Below, piece by piece: positions 7,263 to 17,660 of a stretch of DNA of 19,451 bases (within the stretch, counting starts at the first letter, position 1; every line of letters begins with the position of its first letter). The stretch is taken from contig RWJK01001251.1 of the NCBI GenBank assembly GCA_004335835.1, positions 4,087-23,537 of the forward strand, read 5' to 3'. The notes beneath the pieces were generated by a model that worked only from the letters and a program-made list of their open reading frames with translations, was not told the DNA's origin and searched no databases. A program made the translations under genes and the position numbers. This stretch comes from Scenedesmus sp. ARA3. Lineage: Eukaryota; Chlorophyta; Chlorophyceae; Sphaeropleales; Scenedesmaceae.

Positions 7263-8153
7263 CCTGCCGGACCAGGGTTTTACCCAACCCGTCAGATACC
7301 AATATACGTTCGCTTCAACAAGTGACGTGGACTATGCGTTGGGAGGTCGTGCGGTGCTGCCATGATCACTGCACTACGGCAGCAGTACACTGGTCAACAG
7401 TTGGGATGCCGTGCAGCCATGTTTATCTCGTGAGGCATCTGAGTCTTTGAATCAGTGGTCGCTCCTGTCAACCCTGCCGTCGATGACGCCTGTTGGCATC
7501 CCACCTAACAGACAAGACGACAGGAGCGATGACGAACATCACCTGCCACTAACGCCTGAGATCGGCAATTGGCAGCGACGTCACTGTCTTTTTTTTTTCG
7601 TAATCTTTTGGTTGAGCTCTCATGAAAGACACCAGCCAGTACATGTGAAAGCTTTTGCATTACGGAGCTTATCAACGAAGGGTGCGCCTCGTGCGTATCG
7701 GATTGTGAGTATATCGATCGTTCTATTTGTCTAGACACAAAACTGAAGAATAGGTGGACCTTTCATCAGCATGTAGATTCTTGTATCAGCTGCCGTGCAC
7801 TGCTGCATCCGTGTTGTGTAGTTATCGTTTTCTTGTTGATTTAGCAGCTTGTCACCTTATTCAGCCAGGCAACCCAGGCATCAGCACCAGTTCTTTCTGT
7901 CCTAATCCGGACTTGATGTGCGAACGCTGAGCGGAATCGGCCTCTATGCAGGCCCGGCTGGCAGCAATAGCGTTTGTCATTGAATCTCGCTGTTGTCTGC
8001 GTTGCGGGTGCTGTGCAGACCTTGCCAGTGTGTGACTCATGCCGTGCCCGCCCTGCTGGCCTGTCTGGTCCCTGACGTGCCTGTGACTCACACGTCTGCA
8101 GGTTCCTGGACCAAGTTGTGCATCCCATAACCGAGTGGAATTTCTACAGCCAG
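7263..8153 (+). CDS. Tentative pair of small exons of an unidentified gene
   Basis: Two short stretches look exon-like and match in phase. 7263-7321 follows TTGCAG and reads PAGPGFYPTRQIPIYVRFN plus AA, with a GTGACG donor. 8102-8153 follows TCTGCAG and begins with G, completing a Lys codon, then reads FLDQVVHPITEWNFYSQ before a GTCCAG donor. The peptide looks protein-like, but I do not recognise it. The second segment is also open in one other frame, so chance openness is a real alternative. No start or final exon was found. A phase-compatible acceptor at 8285-8287 could splice this upstream of the F-box exon, which would give that protein a different N-terminus. Confidence 0.25.
7459..7598 (+). 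ncRNA. Structured RNA candidate (C/D-snoRNA-like features, T10 run)
   Basis: A perfect 11-bp inverted repeat (TCGCTCCTGTC at 7459-7469 and GACAGGAGCGA at 7519-7529) encloses two smaller hairpins (7478-7488; 7490-7511). An alternative fold resembles a C/D snoRNA: TGCCG (7475-7479), a C-like CGATGA (7481-7486), a C'-like CGATGA (7527-7532), a D box CTGA (7556-7559) and CGGCA (7563-7567), with the 5-bp terminal stem closing the boxes. The C box is one base off UGAUGA, and no clear D' box is seen. A run of ten T (7589-7598), which could act as a Pol III terminator, follows. The guide target is unknown. Confidence 0.2.
7599..8101. other. Region without a supportable gene
   Basis: Mixed composition. 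Short open frames on the minus strand (within 7841-8128) have no recognisable domain. If the two tentative small exons are real, this is part of their shared intron. Confidence 0.4.
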
Positions 8154-8263
8154 GTCCAGCATAGATTTGCCTGCCACAGTGTGCGCTGCGCAGCTGGGCG
8201 TGCTGCTGACAGGCAGTACTGGACTAGACACCAGGTCCACAAGGCAGGGAATAGTGCAGGGCC

Positions 8264-11200
8264 ATGCTCAATAGCAGCAGTCTCCAGGAGCAGCCAAGTT
8301 TTCAAATAACTACAGAAGTGCAACGTGGAGCTGTGTTGCATGCGCACACCTACAGCAGTGCACCTCTGGCCGGCATCAGCAGCGCCAGCATCAGCCACTC
8401 TCCTGCAAGCAGCGGAGCCCCAGCTGGCGCGCTGCCAGTGCTGCCAGTGCTGCCAGTGGTGGCGTGTGGGCAGCATGGGCCTTGCTACCCTGCTGCCGGC
8501 TGCAGCAGGTACAGCGGGCTGGGCTCAAGCAGCCCCTTAGGACACGCAAACGGGGCAGCAGTGGCAGCAGTGGCAGGCGATGCCACGCACACCCAGGGCC
8601 CGCAGAGCGCGTGCTGCTGCTGCTGCTGCATCCAGCCTGGCAGCAGCTGCTCAGCCTGCGATGCTGGCCAGTTTGAAGACAGCGCAAGGTGCCCCAGCAG
8701 CAGCACCAGCATTGGCCGCGGCAGCGACGGCACCAGCATCGGCACCAGCTGCGGCGGCAGCAGCGCCCGTGGCGCGCATAGCAGCAGCAGCAGCAGCCCC
8801 TGCGGCCCTGCCACGCTGCTGAGCAGCCTGCCTTTCGAGGCGCTTGCCATAATAGCCTCGCTGCTGGAGCGGCCGGAGCGCCAGGCGCTGGCGCTGAGCT
8901 GTACTGCGTGCCGCAGAGCAGTCGCTGCTACGGCAACCGGCCTGGTGCTGCCCGGCCACTTTGTGGGGTCAGCAGCAACAGCAGCAACAGCGCTTGTGAA
9001 GCAGGCAGCAGGGCAGCAGGCGCCGCATGAGGCTGAGCAGCTGCTGCGCAGGTATGTGGGAGTGAGCAACCTGCGCTTGACAGGCTGCGCCCTGTGCAGC
9101 GGCAGTGCCAGGACAGCACAGCAGCAGCACACAGCGGGCCTGCCAGACGCCACTGGCAACAGCCAGCAGCAGCCATCTGTTACGCTGGCCACTGCAGCCA
9201 TGGACATCCAGCAGCAGCAGCAGCAGCAGCAATCAGGTGCTGGTGTGGGCATGCCTGGCCCTGCTGCAGCTGCTGCAGAAGATGCGCTGCCGTGGGTGTC
9301 TCCTGCAAGGCGTGCTGCTGTGCGGGAGGCCCTGGCCCTCATGCTGGGCCTCACCCCAACAGCAGCAGCAGCAACTGCAGCAGCCAAGGCGGCAGGCACA
9401 GCAGGAGGCCAGCACCTGCTGGCACCAGCAGCAGCAGCGGCAGCAGCGGCAGTAGACTGGCACCAGCAGCAGCCTGTGGGCTGCAGTGCCAGCTGCCAGA
9501 CACCAGCAGCAGCACGCGCTGGCGACAGCAGCAGCAGCAGTGCAGGCCTGGCTGACTTCATTGCTGCTGCTGGTCCTTGCCTGCCATACCTGGCCCAGCT
9601 GGACCTGTCGAGCATGTGCGTGCACAGCCTCGCAGGCAGCAGCAGCAGCAGCAGTGACGCTGACTGTGCAGAGCCAGGTAGCCTGCTGGCTGCCATTGGA
9701 GCGGCCTGCCCGCGGCTATCTGTGCTGCACCTGCCAGGCTGGCTGTGGCAGGGCCTGGGAGAGATCGCAGCAGCCAGCGCTGACCTGGCCTGCTGCAGCG
9801 CAGCAGCTGCAACCGGCACCGCCACCCTGCGCACAACCCCGGACGCGTGGGCGGTGCCGCTGCTGCTGCAGCCGTATGAGCTGCGCCGCGCCGCGGGGCT
9901 GCAGCGCGCGCTGGCCTGTGAGCGGCTGGCCAGCTTGGCGGGGCTAGGCCAGCTGCGCGTGCTGCGGCTGGTGGGGGCACCAGCACCGCTGGATGTGCTG
10001 CGCCAGCTCAGCGCGCTGAGCCAGCTGCAGGTGCTGGCAGTGAATGCGGCCTGCGACATGCCACTGTCCGCAGCAGCAGCAGCAGCAGCATCCGTCAAGG
10101 ATGCACATGCGGCGGCAGCGGCAGCACCAGGCGCGGATGCTGCGGCCGGCAGTGGTGTGGGTGAGGCGCGGCCGGGGACTGTGATGGGCGCTGCGCTGGT
10201 CAAGCTTCAGCGGCTTTCGCAGCTCACCCTGTCCGGCGTGAGCGATGCGGCCTGCGCAAGCTTGGGCCAGTTGTCTGGCCTTGCGAGCCTGACTCAGCTG
10301 GACATCAAGGATTGCAGGGAGCTGCGGGTGGCGGCACTGGGCCAGCTGTCGGCGCTGAGCAACTTGCGCGTGCTCAAGGTGCGGCGGCTGCCGCAGCTGC
10401 GCGCCAAGGCGCGTGCTGCGCTGCCGCTGGAGCTGACGGGCCTGCGGGCGCTGGCGGCGCTGGCGCTGGACTGCGACCTGCACCTGAGGGACATCCAGGT
10501 GAGGAATGGCGGTGTTGACACACATAGCCAAGTTGTGTAGGATGCAAACGATGGGAATCAATCTTGATGCTCTGGTCGACAGGCGATTTGCTCCTTCTTG
10601 GTTCAAATATTGATGTGATGAATGACACGCGACTCGGGTCTTCAGCAAGACACGGGAGGGGTGAGATGTGGTGGTGCGTGTGGTCTGCCTGCTTGGTGGT
10701 GGCGTGCGGCGCTGGACTGCAACCTGCACATGCAGACATCCAGGTGAGGGGTGGTGTTGGCTGTGGCGCTGTGCATGCAAGGTGGGCGATGCGTGGTGGT
10801 GCATCGAGTTGGTCCTGTGTCATTTGTGGCTGGCGCTCCTAGTGATGCTAGTCTGCCCCTGCATGTTGCTGGTGCTGGTGCTGCTGAGCTGCCAAGCTGC
10901 GATGCTGACACTGTTGGCCTGCTGCTGCTGCCCACGTGCTGTGGCTGCAGGTGCTGTCAGGTATGCCTCAGCTTACGCTGCTGGGTGCTGCCAGCCTGCA
11001 CTGCTGCGTCAACCCAGGCTATGGCTTATGCCTGCCCAATGTGCGGCACTTGGCGCTGCACACGGTGCCACCGCTGCCAGCCGTGCCAGTGCAGCAGCAG
11101 CAGCAGCAGCAGCAGCAGCCGCCAGCTGCACATGGTGGAGGCCAGCAGCAGCATGCAGCACCAGCAGCACCGGTTGCTGCTGCTGCTGGGCATGCAGCTG

Positions 11201-11312
11201 CACTCCAGCAGCAGCAGCAGCAACAGTTGCCGGCTGCTGTGCCCTTTGTACAGTTTGTCCAGCAGCAGGTGCAGCAGCAGCAGCAGCAGCGGGCGGCTCA
11301 GCAACAGCCTGT

Positions 11313-11353
<41 letters not shown>

Positions 11354-13476
11354 CACTGCCTCAGCAGATCGTTTGGCTATCCCCGGCACAGGCTGTTCAG
11401 CAACAGCAGCAGCAGCAGCTGATGCTGGCCACTCTGCACAGGCTGGGCCCAGCCAACCCTGCTGCTGCAGGCCCAGCTGTCTTGTTGAATCAAGGCATCG
11501 TGCTGCACCAGCAGCCAATCTCGCTGGCTGCGGCTGCAGCAGCGGTAGCTGCAGGAACCGCGCTGCCGTATCAAGTGGTGAGGATAGGCACCGGACAAGG
11601 CCTGGTGCCGCTGCAGCGCCAATCCCTGCAGCAGCAGCTGCTGCTGCAGATCCAGCAGCAGCAGCAGCTGCTAGCAGCAACTGCAGCAGCAGCAGGTCCG
11701 CGGGTGTTTGCACCCCAGCAGTATCAGCAGATTCAGCAGCAGCCGCAGCAGGGGGCCGGGCTGGGGTGGCAGGCAGGGCTTGCAGGGAACCTGCAGGCAG
11801 CGTTGAACCAAGCGCAGCTGCTGCTGCAGCTGCAGCAGCAGCACCAGCAGCAGCTCGGCTACGCTGTGCTGCTGCAGCAGGCTGCGCCAGCGCAGCTGCC
11901 TGTGCCTGCAGCGGCCGGACCCGCAGCTCCAGCCGGCAATGCTGCTGCTGCCTGTGCTGCTGCTGCTGCCGGCTGCTCTCGCGGCTGGCTTGCCGTGCTG
12001 TGCCCCTTCCTCACAGACCTGCTGGTGGGTGCTGTGGACAGCAATGTGTTCAGCGCGGTGCAGGGCCACCCCACGCTGCGGAGGCTGGTGCTGGGGCCAG
12101 GCCCACAGCCCGCCAGCCAGCTGGCAGCTGCCGCAGGCCCCTCAGTGGCTGCCTGGGGCAAGCTGGGCACGCTGCCGCACCTTCAGAGCATCAAGCTGAG
12201 CAACACAGGTGGGGCGCGAGACTGTCGTGTGCGGTACAGCTTGCAGCGGCAGCGCGTTGCGGCGCCACTCGCTTGTGTGTTGACCATGTTGTGTGCCTTG
12301 CGTCATTCATGGTTGATTCCCGCCTTCGGGTTCGCATCAGTAGCTACTGTTGCAACTGAGCCATCTGCCGTGCGCGCTGCTGCTGTGTGCTCATGCTGCC
12401 TGCACTTGATGAAGTCCTCTCAACCTGCTCAACTCATCAAACCACTGATTTTCCCGTGTGCTGCGCTGCCTGCGTAGCTGCCTTGCCGCCCCGCCTGCTG
12501 CAGCGGGCCTCATGCCTGGCCAGGACTGCAGCAACTGCCAGCATCGTTGAAGTACAACAGCTGCACTGAGCTTCCTGCCATGTCGCCTGCACGAACACCT
12601 CTTTGCCGCAGCCAGGCTCATGCCTAGCGAGGACTGCAGCATCTGTAGCATCGTTATGCACATAATTTGCACTGACTTTGCTGCCATCCCTGCCTGCGCA
12701 AACCACTTTTTGCTGCAGCCGGGCTCATGCCTGGCCAGGACTGCAGCGCGGCACTGTTGGGGCTGAGCCAGGCGAGCCAGCTCAGCCTGCACCAGGCAGG
12801 GCCCTTTGGCGATGAGCACGCGTGGCTGCTGGGCTCGCTGTTCAAGCGGCTGCAGCAGCTGCACCTGGAGGGCGCGCCGGTGAGTGGCTGGCAGGGGGTT
12901 TGAAGAAAGTAGCATTTTCAACAAGCAGTACTGGCACACGCTGCAGCAGCTGCACCTGGAGGGCGCGGCGGTGAGCGGCTGGTAGGGGGTTCATCAAGCA
13001 GCAGCAGCACAAGGCACAAGTGCGGCTGCAGGCCCAGGCGCAGTGTGCAGCGCTCATGGCAGTTTGCTTGTGCAGCGGCTGAAGGCTGCGCATGCAGCAG
13101 TCACTGTGGCTTGTGTGGCACTGTCTGTTGGAGGGGGCTGCTGACTCTGCCTGCTTGCTTCCTTGCCTGGCTGCTGTGCTGCTTTTGGCTGTTTTGCTGC
13201 TCGCAGGCACTGACAGATGCCGGCCTAGCCCACCTTTCCTTCTGCCCACTGCTGCGGCTGTCACTGGCGGGATGCCCTAGTGTTACCGTGGAGGGCCTGC
13301 GGCGGCTGCTGCTGACCTGTCAGTCCCTGCAGGCAGTACAGCTGGTGGGCTGTACTGCTGTACTGCCTGATCAGGTGGAGGCGCTGCAGCAGGCGGTACG
13401 GGTGGTGACTGGGCGGCGTGTGGAGCTGAGCTGGCGGTCCAGCAAGAGGGGCCCGGGCAAGCAGCAGCACGCATGA
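8264..13476 (+). CDS. F-box / leucine-rich-repeat protein with a Gln/Ala-rich insert
   Basis: Four exons in matching phase encode 1307 residues: 8264-10498, 10951-12208, 12719-12879 and 13207-13476 (TGA). The ATG at 8264 is the first in frame after a TAG at 8252. Residues 1-184 are low-complexity (Ser, Ala and Gly, plus a six-Cys run from TGC repeats). An F-box follows at about 187-230 (LPFEALAIIASLLERPERQA then LALSCTACRRAV). LRR-like segments lie at about 268, 440, 482, 564 and 651-735 (for example LTQLDIKDCRELRVAALGQL). A Gln/Ala-rich insert of about 260 residues occupies about 790-1055. LRRs resume near 1110-1160 (HPTLRRLVLG, LPHLQSIKLS), with two more after exon 3 (RLQQLHLEGAP) and a terminal block (ALTDAGLAHLSFCPLLRLSL). 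F-box LRR proteins select substrates for SCF ubiquitin ligases through the F-box-SKP1 contact, so a nuclear or cytosolic role is likely. The substrate is unknown. All three introns hold exon-edge copies. The N-terminal 180 residues are the weakest part. Confidence 0.8.
10462..10749 (+). repeat. Donor-side exon-edge duplication, F-box gene intron 1
   Basis: The 43 nt at 10462-10504 (exon end plus GTGAGG) recur at 10708-10749 with one deleted base and a few substitutions. The copy keeps an intact CAG-GTGAGG donor, and the following T/G-rich sequence is also similar (both contain GGTGTTG). The offset is 245 bp. Confidence 0.88.
11091..11883 (+). repeat. CAG-rich low-complexity region encoding poly-Gln/Ala
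   Basis: Several CAG runs (for example near 11091-11118, 11269-11289, 11314-11351 and 11398-11418) are interspersed with Gln/Ala/Leu-rich sequence inside exon 2. The same triplet unit elsewhere in this gene is read as AGC (Ser), GCA (Ala) or, in opposite orientation, TGC (Cys, about 8612-8629). Confidence 0.9.
12498..12747 (+). repeat. Acceptor-side triplication, F-box gene intron 2 / exon 3
   Basis: The exon-3 acceptor and the first 29 exon bases (12713-12747) are preceded by two diverged copies at 12498-12532 and 12606-12640. The first two copies also share downstream sequence (AGCATCGTT, then TTGCACTGA-like and CTGCCAT words). The unit is therefore a tandem repeat of about 108 bp running from acceptor to acceptor. 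Each copy retains an upstream GCAG. Confidence 0.92.
12849..12991 (+). repeat. Donor-side exon-edge duplication, F-box gene intron 3
   Basis: The 52 nt at 12849-12900 recur at 12940-12991 with 49 of 52 identical and an intact GTGAGC donor. The similarity resumes after a gap (TTCAACAAGCAG near 12918, TTCATCAAGCAG near 12990), so the duplicated block was longer. The offset is 91 bp. Confidence 0.93.
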
Positions 13477-16400
13477 GCGGCATGATGCACGACAGCAAGC
13501 ATGAGCATGGGGAGGAAAGAACATCCTGCTTGCATGTGTCAACGTGCAATTCTACTGACAGGACAACAAGCAACAGTGGCTGTCAAGGCAGGCAATGGGC
13601 TTGCGTTAGGCCGCTGCTGCGCATGGCATGGTGGGGTTTTGCAGGCCGTGTTTCAGTGCACTGCTTGTCTCAGTCCCCTGTATGTCTGTTGGCCATGTTT
13701 GGGGCGTGCCTGCCTGGATGAGTATTTGTCACATTTTGTTGGGGTAGCCTTGAGGTGCATCGTGGCCTGGCTCTGGCCCGAAGCCACAGGGTGCCCTGAG
13801 GGAGGGTTTTTTGCTGCGGCATGCTGCAGCCTGCTGCATGCTGCAATCTACTGCATGCCGCAGCTGCTGCCTGGTTGCACTGACGATGTCTGACGTGCAC
13901 GCGGCGCTAGCTGTGGCTCCGTCCCTGCTGCTGGTTCGTACCATCTGGCCAGCAGTAGTTGGTGTTGCGCTGCGTGCATTCCATCAAGCACGTTGCATGG
14001 TCTGTTGGGGCGGCACAGTTGAGCTGCTGAGGCCTGCTTGGTCGCTGTGTCAGCACTGTCTCGCTGTATCAGCACTGTCCCGCCGAGATTGCTGGGGCGT
14101 GCGTTGGCGCAGCGCACAGTAGGCTGCAGTCGATCTCTTTCTGTCCAGTTGCGCCCGCAGCCGCGTGCTGGCCTTGGTTCAAGGATGATTGTTGTCTCGG
14201 AGTTGCGGGGTACTGTGCCCCCAGTGCTTCAGTCAATGCAGCAGCAGCGCTGCGCAGCTGGGGGTGCCTGTTCCAGTTTTGTGCACGTGCCTTTCTCAAC
14301 TCCAAGTCGCTAGTTGCTGGAGTGTGGTGGTGTAAGAGGTGGCTTGCTGTTACCAGGGCAGGGCTAGGTTCCGCTCAGTACAGACGGAGCTGTGCTTGCC
14401 CTTAAATGGAAGCATTGCTTATTGCAGTGTGATATTGCTGCTTGTGCAGTGATCTGTTTCGCTCTGCCGCAGCGCTAGCAGCATTTTGCCGGGATTGCGC
14501 TGGCTTACTGCTGCTGCTGCTTGCTGGCGTTGGACTAGTAGCGGTGGCGCTGTCTGTATCCGTAGCTGTGGTGGTGCGCCCTGTAGCATGTAGCGTTTGA
14601 TCAGTCGCTGGCAGGGCACGCACAAACGGTACAGTCGTCCTTGGCGGCTTTTGTTTGCCAGCACGTTTGTGGCTGTTATCTACTCGGCCAATACATGTGT
14701 GACAGCGAGCAAGCCTTTTTATGTCTGGTGTTGACCGTTGGTGCTGGTTTCGACACATAGCGTTGGCTGCAACGATGGCTGTTGGGTCGGGTTTCGTTAA
14801 CCTTTGGCAATGTGGGGCAAGAAGGCAAGCGCTTGCACACAACAGCCGACAGCAGCACTCGCATGCTGTTGACCCCCCCAGCAGCCTGGTCTGTCTGCAG
14901 CCGCAATGTTGACCGCAGTCGTTACATGCGGCTTACCGGAGAGTGGTGAGCGGTTGAAGTAGGTGTGTGCTGCATTTAGCAGCTGGTGCGTGTAGCGCTG
15001 TTTAACAGCAGGAGTCCTGCACTCGTTGTTGATGTGTTGTGTGTTTGCAGGTGCTGTGAGCTGTCATGCATGCTGGTGTCAGCTGTGGGTTGCGGTTAGG
15101 AGCGGCGGGGTGTGAGGCGTTGTCTGTGTTTAGCTTGCGGCTGCTAGTAGTTACATTTGCCAAAAGAACCGAACTTAATTGCTGCGGCGTTGTTTGTTGC
15201 CACGTGCCTTCTGTCCGCCTTCAATTCCGTCTGTCCCAGATGCTGTAGTATGCTGAGCAGTTGCACTATTTGAGGACAAGAGAGGTGTCCACATCTGTTG
15301 TTCATGCTGCAGGCCCTGACTGCCGCTGGTAGCGTAGCCCCTGCACTGTTGATGCACACCTGTTGGAGGAGGTGGATCGCTGCTTCTGCCTGAGTTGGAT
15401 CGCTGTTTCCGCACGAGGGGCGTTGGAGTAGGACGCTGCGACAACAGTCAAAGCACGAGCATCCAGGATTTGTGTCTTGTCGAGCTGTCCATCTGTCTGG
15501 CTAGCTGGCTGTCTGCCTGGCTGGCCCACTTTCGGCTGCTCAGTCAGGGCTGCATGTAGAGCTGCAGCTACTGCCGTTGAGCAGCAGGTGTGTTGCCGCC
15601 TGCTGTACGCTTGGTTGGCTGGCGCCGGAGCCTTGCATGCTGCTGTGCATGCTGCTGCGCCAGCTGCTGTGCCGGCTGCGCTGTGGTATATGCTGTGCGC
15701 CCTGGCTGCGTGAACACAATCCCTGCTGATGTGCATGATTGCTGCCGCCACCTGCCAGTACTACAGCATGGTGTCCGTGGCTGCTTTGCTGCTGGCGGCG
15801 GCTCTGTTTGGCTTCGTTTGTGCATGCTGGGTTGTCTTGCTGGACGTTGAGAAAGCATGGCAACGGCGACAGCTGCTGCCATGGTGTGATCTGTTCAGTT
15901 CCCTTGTCTGCATGTATGGTGACCGTTGAGTGGCGTGTGCGCCATGCATTGTAGTTGCACTGCTTAAAGTTGTGCTGCAGGGGTGCCAAGGAGTGCGCAG
16001 CAGCACAAGCTGTACTGTGTGCATGTTGGCAGCAGTTTACGTGCACAAGGTTTGAGTGGCACCTCTGCCAAGTGCAGATGCGCTGTACGAATTTGTGCAT
16101 ACTCGTTAGTAGTGATGTGAGCGGGCAGGTAGTACTACTTCTTTGTGCATAGTGATGTGAGGGGCAGGCGTGGAGAGATTTACCCCCTGTTAGAGTGGGC
16201 CTGTTTCGAACAGCGGCAATTTTCGGTGTCCATGCACTGTGTTGTGTCTCAGGACAGCCTCCCAGCTAGCCTGGCAACGTGGCTGAGTGATGAACAGTGC
16301 ACACTGCTTGCGGCAGTGGCGCCTCCAGTCAGCTGACGTTGACTTCTATCTGATAGCAGGGATTCAGGATCCACCAATGACACGCGACACGCATTGAGGT

Positions 16401-17558
16401 TTGCTGCATGTTGTACAGGTGTGCCGGTTGCAGTCGGCAGCCTTGCCGCTGTGTGCCTGTCCGGTGTGTATTTTGCAGTACGCGTACAGTGACGTCCCAC
16501 AAGCATTGCATGCTGCATTGTAGCATGCTGGTATCGGCAGCATTGACCTATTCACATTGCAGCTGTGACAAGTGTGCCTTTCACGATGCATCAATTTCCA
16601 GCAAGCCTTTGCCTGTCAATCCTACATTCGCGTCACACGCCCTGCTGCCAAGCACAGCAGGAGCACTAGGCTACGGGCGCGAGTTGTGAGATACACAGCA
16701 ATGCATTGGGGAAGTCCTGGCTTACCCTGCTGCTGCAGCAACTGCTGCTACTGTAGTGCTGGCAGATGCTAAGCAGGTGCAAGCACAAGCAGTCAGATCG
16801 CGCTGTGCGTGACCCGCAGTGGCTGCCTAGCAAGTTGTTTCCCAAACATTTGCAACCGTTGGCAAGGGGGCCTTGTCAGAGCAAGTGCATCTTTTTGTTC
16901 TGCTGCTTGGCGCTTTTCCGGCTGTGGTTGCAGGAACTTTGGGTGCAAGTGCGGCGGTGTTTGCATGTATGCAACATGCAAGATGGGTGTATTGGGTTAT
17001 TTGGGGTATCAGGTGGAGGAAGCGGTGGCACAGTGCAGCTGGTGCAGCTGGCCATACTTTGTGTTGGGCATGCTTGCGCGTGCTGCCTGCTGGGATCCTG
17101 GCAGGCCACACACACCATGCTGCAGGTCAAGTGGTGTGGGAAGGCTGCCTGTTGTTTCCCTTTGGCGTACTGCAAGATGGTGGGCTTGCTGCGGCATGAT
17201 TGAAGTTGGTGAATGGTGGTGTTGCTGGCAAAGAGGCAGCTACACTGCATGGCAGGGCTTACTAGTAGCACAGCGGGGCATTTGCTGCTCAAGACCATGG
17301 AGGGCACCATACTTGATCACTGCAAGTGCCGCGTACTATGCCTGTTGTTTCACCGCCTGATCTTGGATTTCAAGCTATCTGGGGGGGGGGGGTTGCGGGC
17401 GCTGTGCCTTCAGCCAGCTTGCAGGCTGGACTCACACGGCGTGCATTGGCATGGTTTTTTGGTGTCCAGAGACACCTGGGTGCCGATTTTGTACAACATG
17501 TTGCTTTGTTGGAGGGATTGTCCCCTGCCTTGCACACCAGACACTGTGTGTGAATCGA
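13477..17558 (+). other. Long T/G-rich region without a supportable gene
   Basis: The + strand is rich in T and G, like the introns and 3' flanks of the + strand genes, which suggests transcribed non-coding or decayed sequence rather than exons. TGTAA at 14331-14335 would give the F-box gene a 3' UTR of about 860 nt. Open frames are short, have no known domain and lack the GC-rich codon use of the confident exons. A 66-codon frame at 15729-15929 has one hydrophobic segment, and a T/G-rich open frame occurs around 16873-17199 without an ATG. A homopolymer of 12 G lies at 17381-17392. Confidence 0.5.
13813..13864 (+). repeat. 12-bp perfect inverted repeat (hairpin)
   Basis: GCTGCGGCATGC (13813-13824) pairs perfectly with GCATGCCGCAGC (13853-13864) around a 28-nt loop, itself rich in TGCAG/CTGCA words. 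It lies 337 nt after the F-box stop codon, probably in the 3' UTR. Confidence 0.8.
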
Positions 17559-17660
17559 TTACAAGCATTGCCATGTAACAGGAGCAACACGTAACACTTG
17601 GTCGTAGATCTGCTTACTTCAGAATGAGAAGCTCATGCAGTAAAGTTGGGTGATATGTAA
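17559..17660. terminator. Candidate polyadenylation motifs on both strands
   Basis: TGTAA on the + strand occurs at 17574-17578 and 17656-17660. On the minus strand it occurs at 17559-17563 (TTACA as written). These sit exactly where the + strand composition changes from T/G-rich to A/C-rich, which fits two converging 3' ends. Confidence 0.3.

Noticed and set aside
6651..8163. AGGTCCAGCATA occurring at both 6651 and 8152
   Set aside because: A 12-bp match is expected several times by chance in a window of this size, and the flanks do not extend it.
8580..8822. Ala-rich + frame (80 codons) overlapping the F-box exon start
   Set aside because: It ends at a stop before the F-box and is in another frame. 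No splice joins it to the F-box frame.
8485..10203. 572-codon open frame on the minus strand across the F-box exon
   Set aside because: It is Ala/Ser/Cys low-complexity shadow coding from CAG/GCA-rich sequence. The + frame holds an F-box and LRRs and splices in phase to three more exons.
10668..12359. 563-codon Ala/Cys-rich + frame over F-box exon 2
   Set aside because: It is an alternate-frame reading of the CAG runs. The chosen frame continues LRR segments and matches splice phases on both sides.
16873..17578. Possible decayed retrotransposon frames on the + strand
   Set aside because: They have hydrophobic, T/G-driven translations with several stops. No reverse-transcriptase, integrase or gag motif could be identified.
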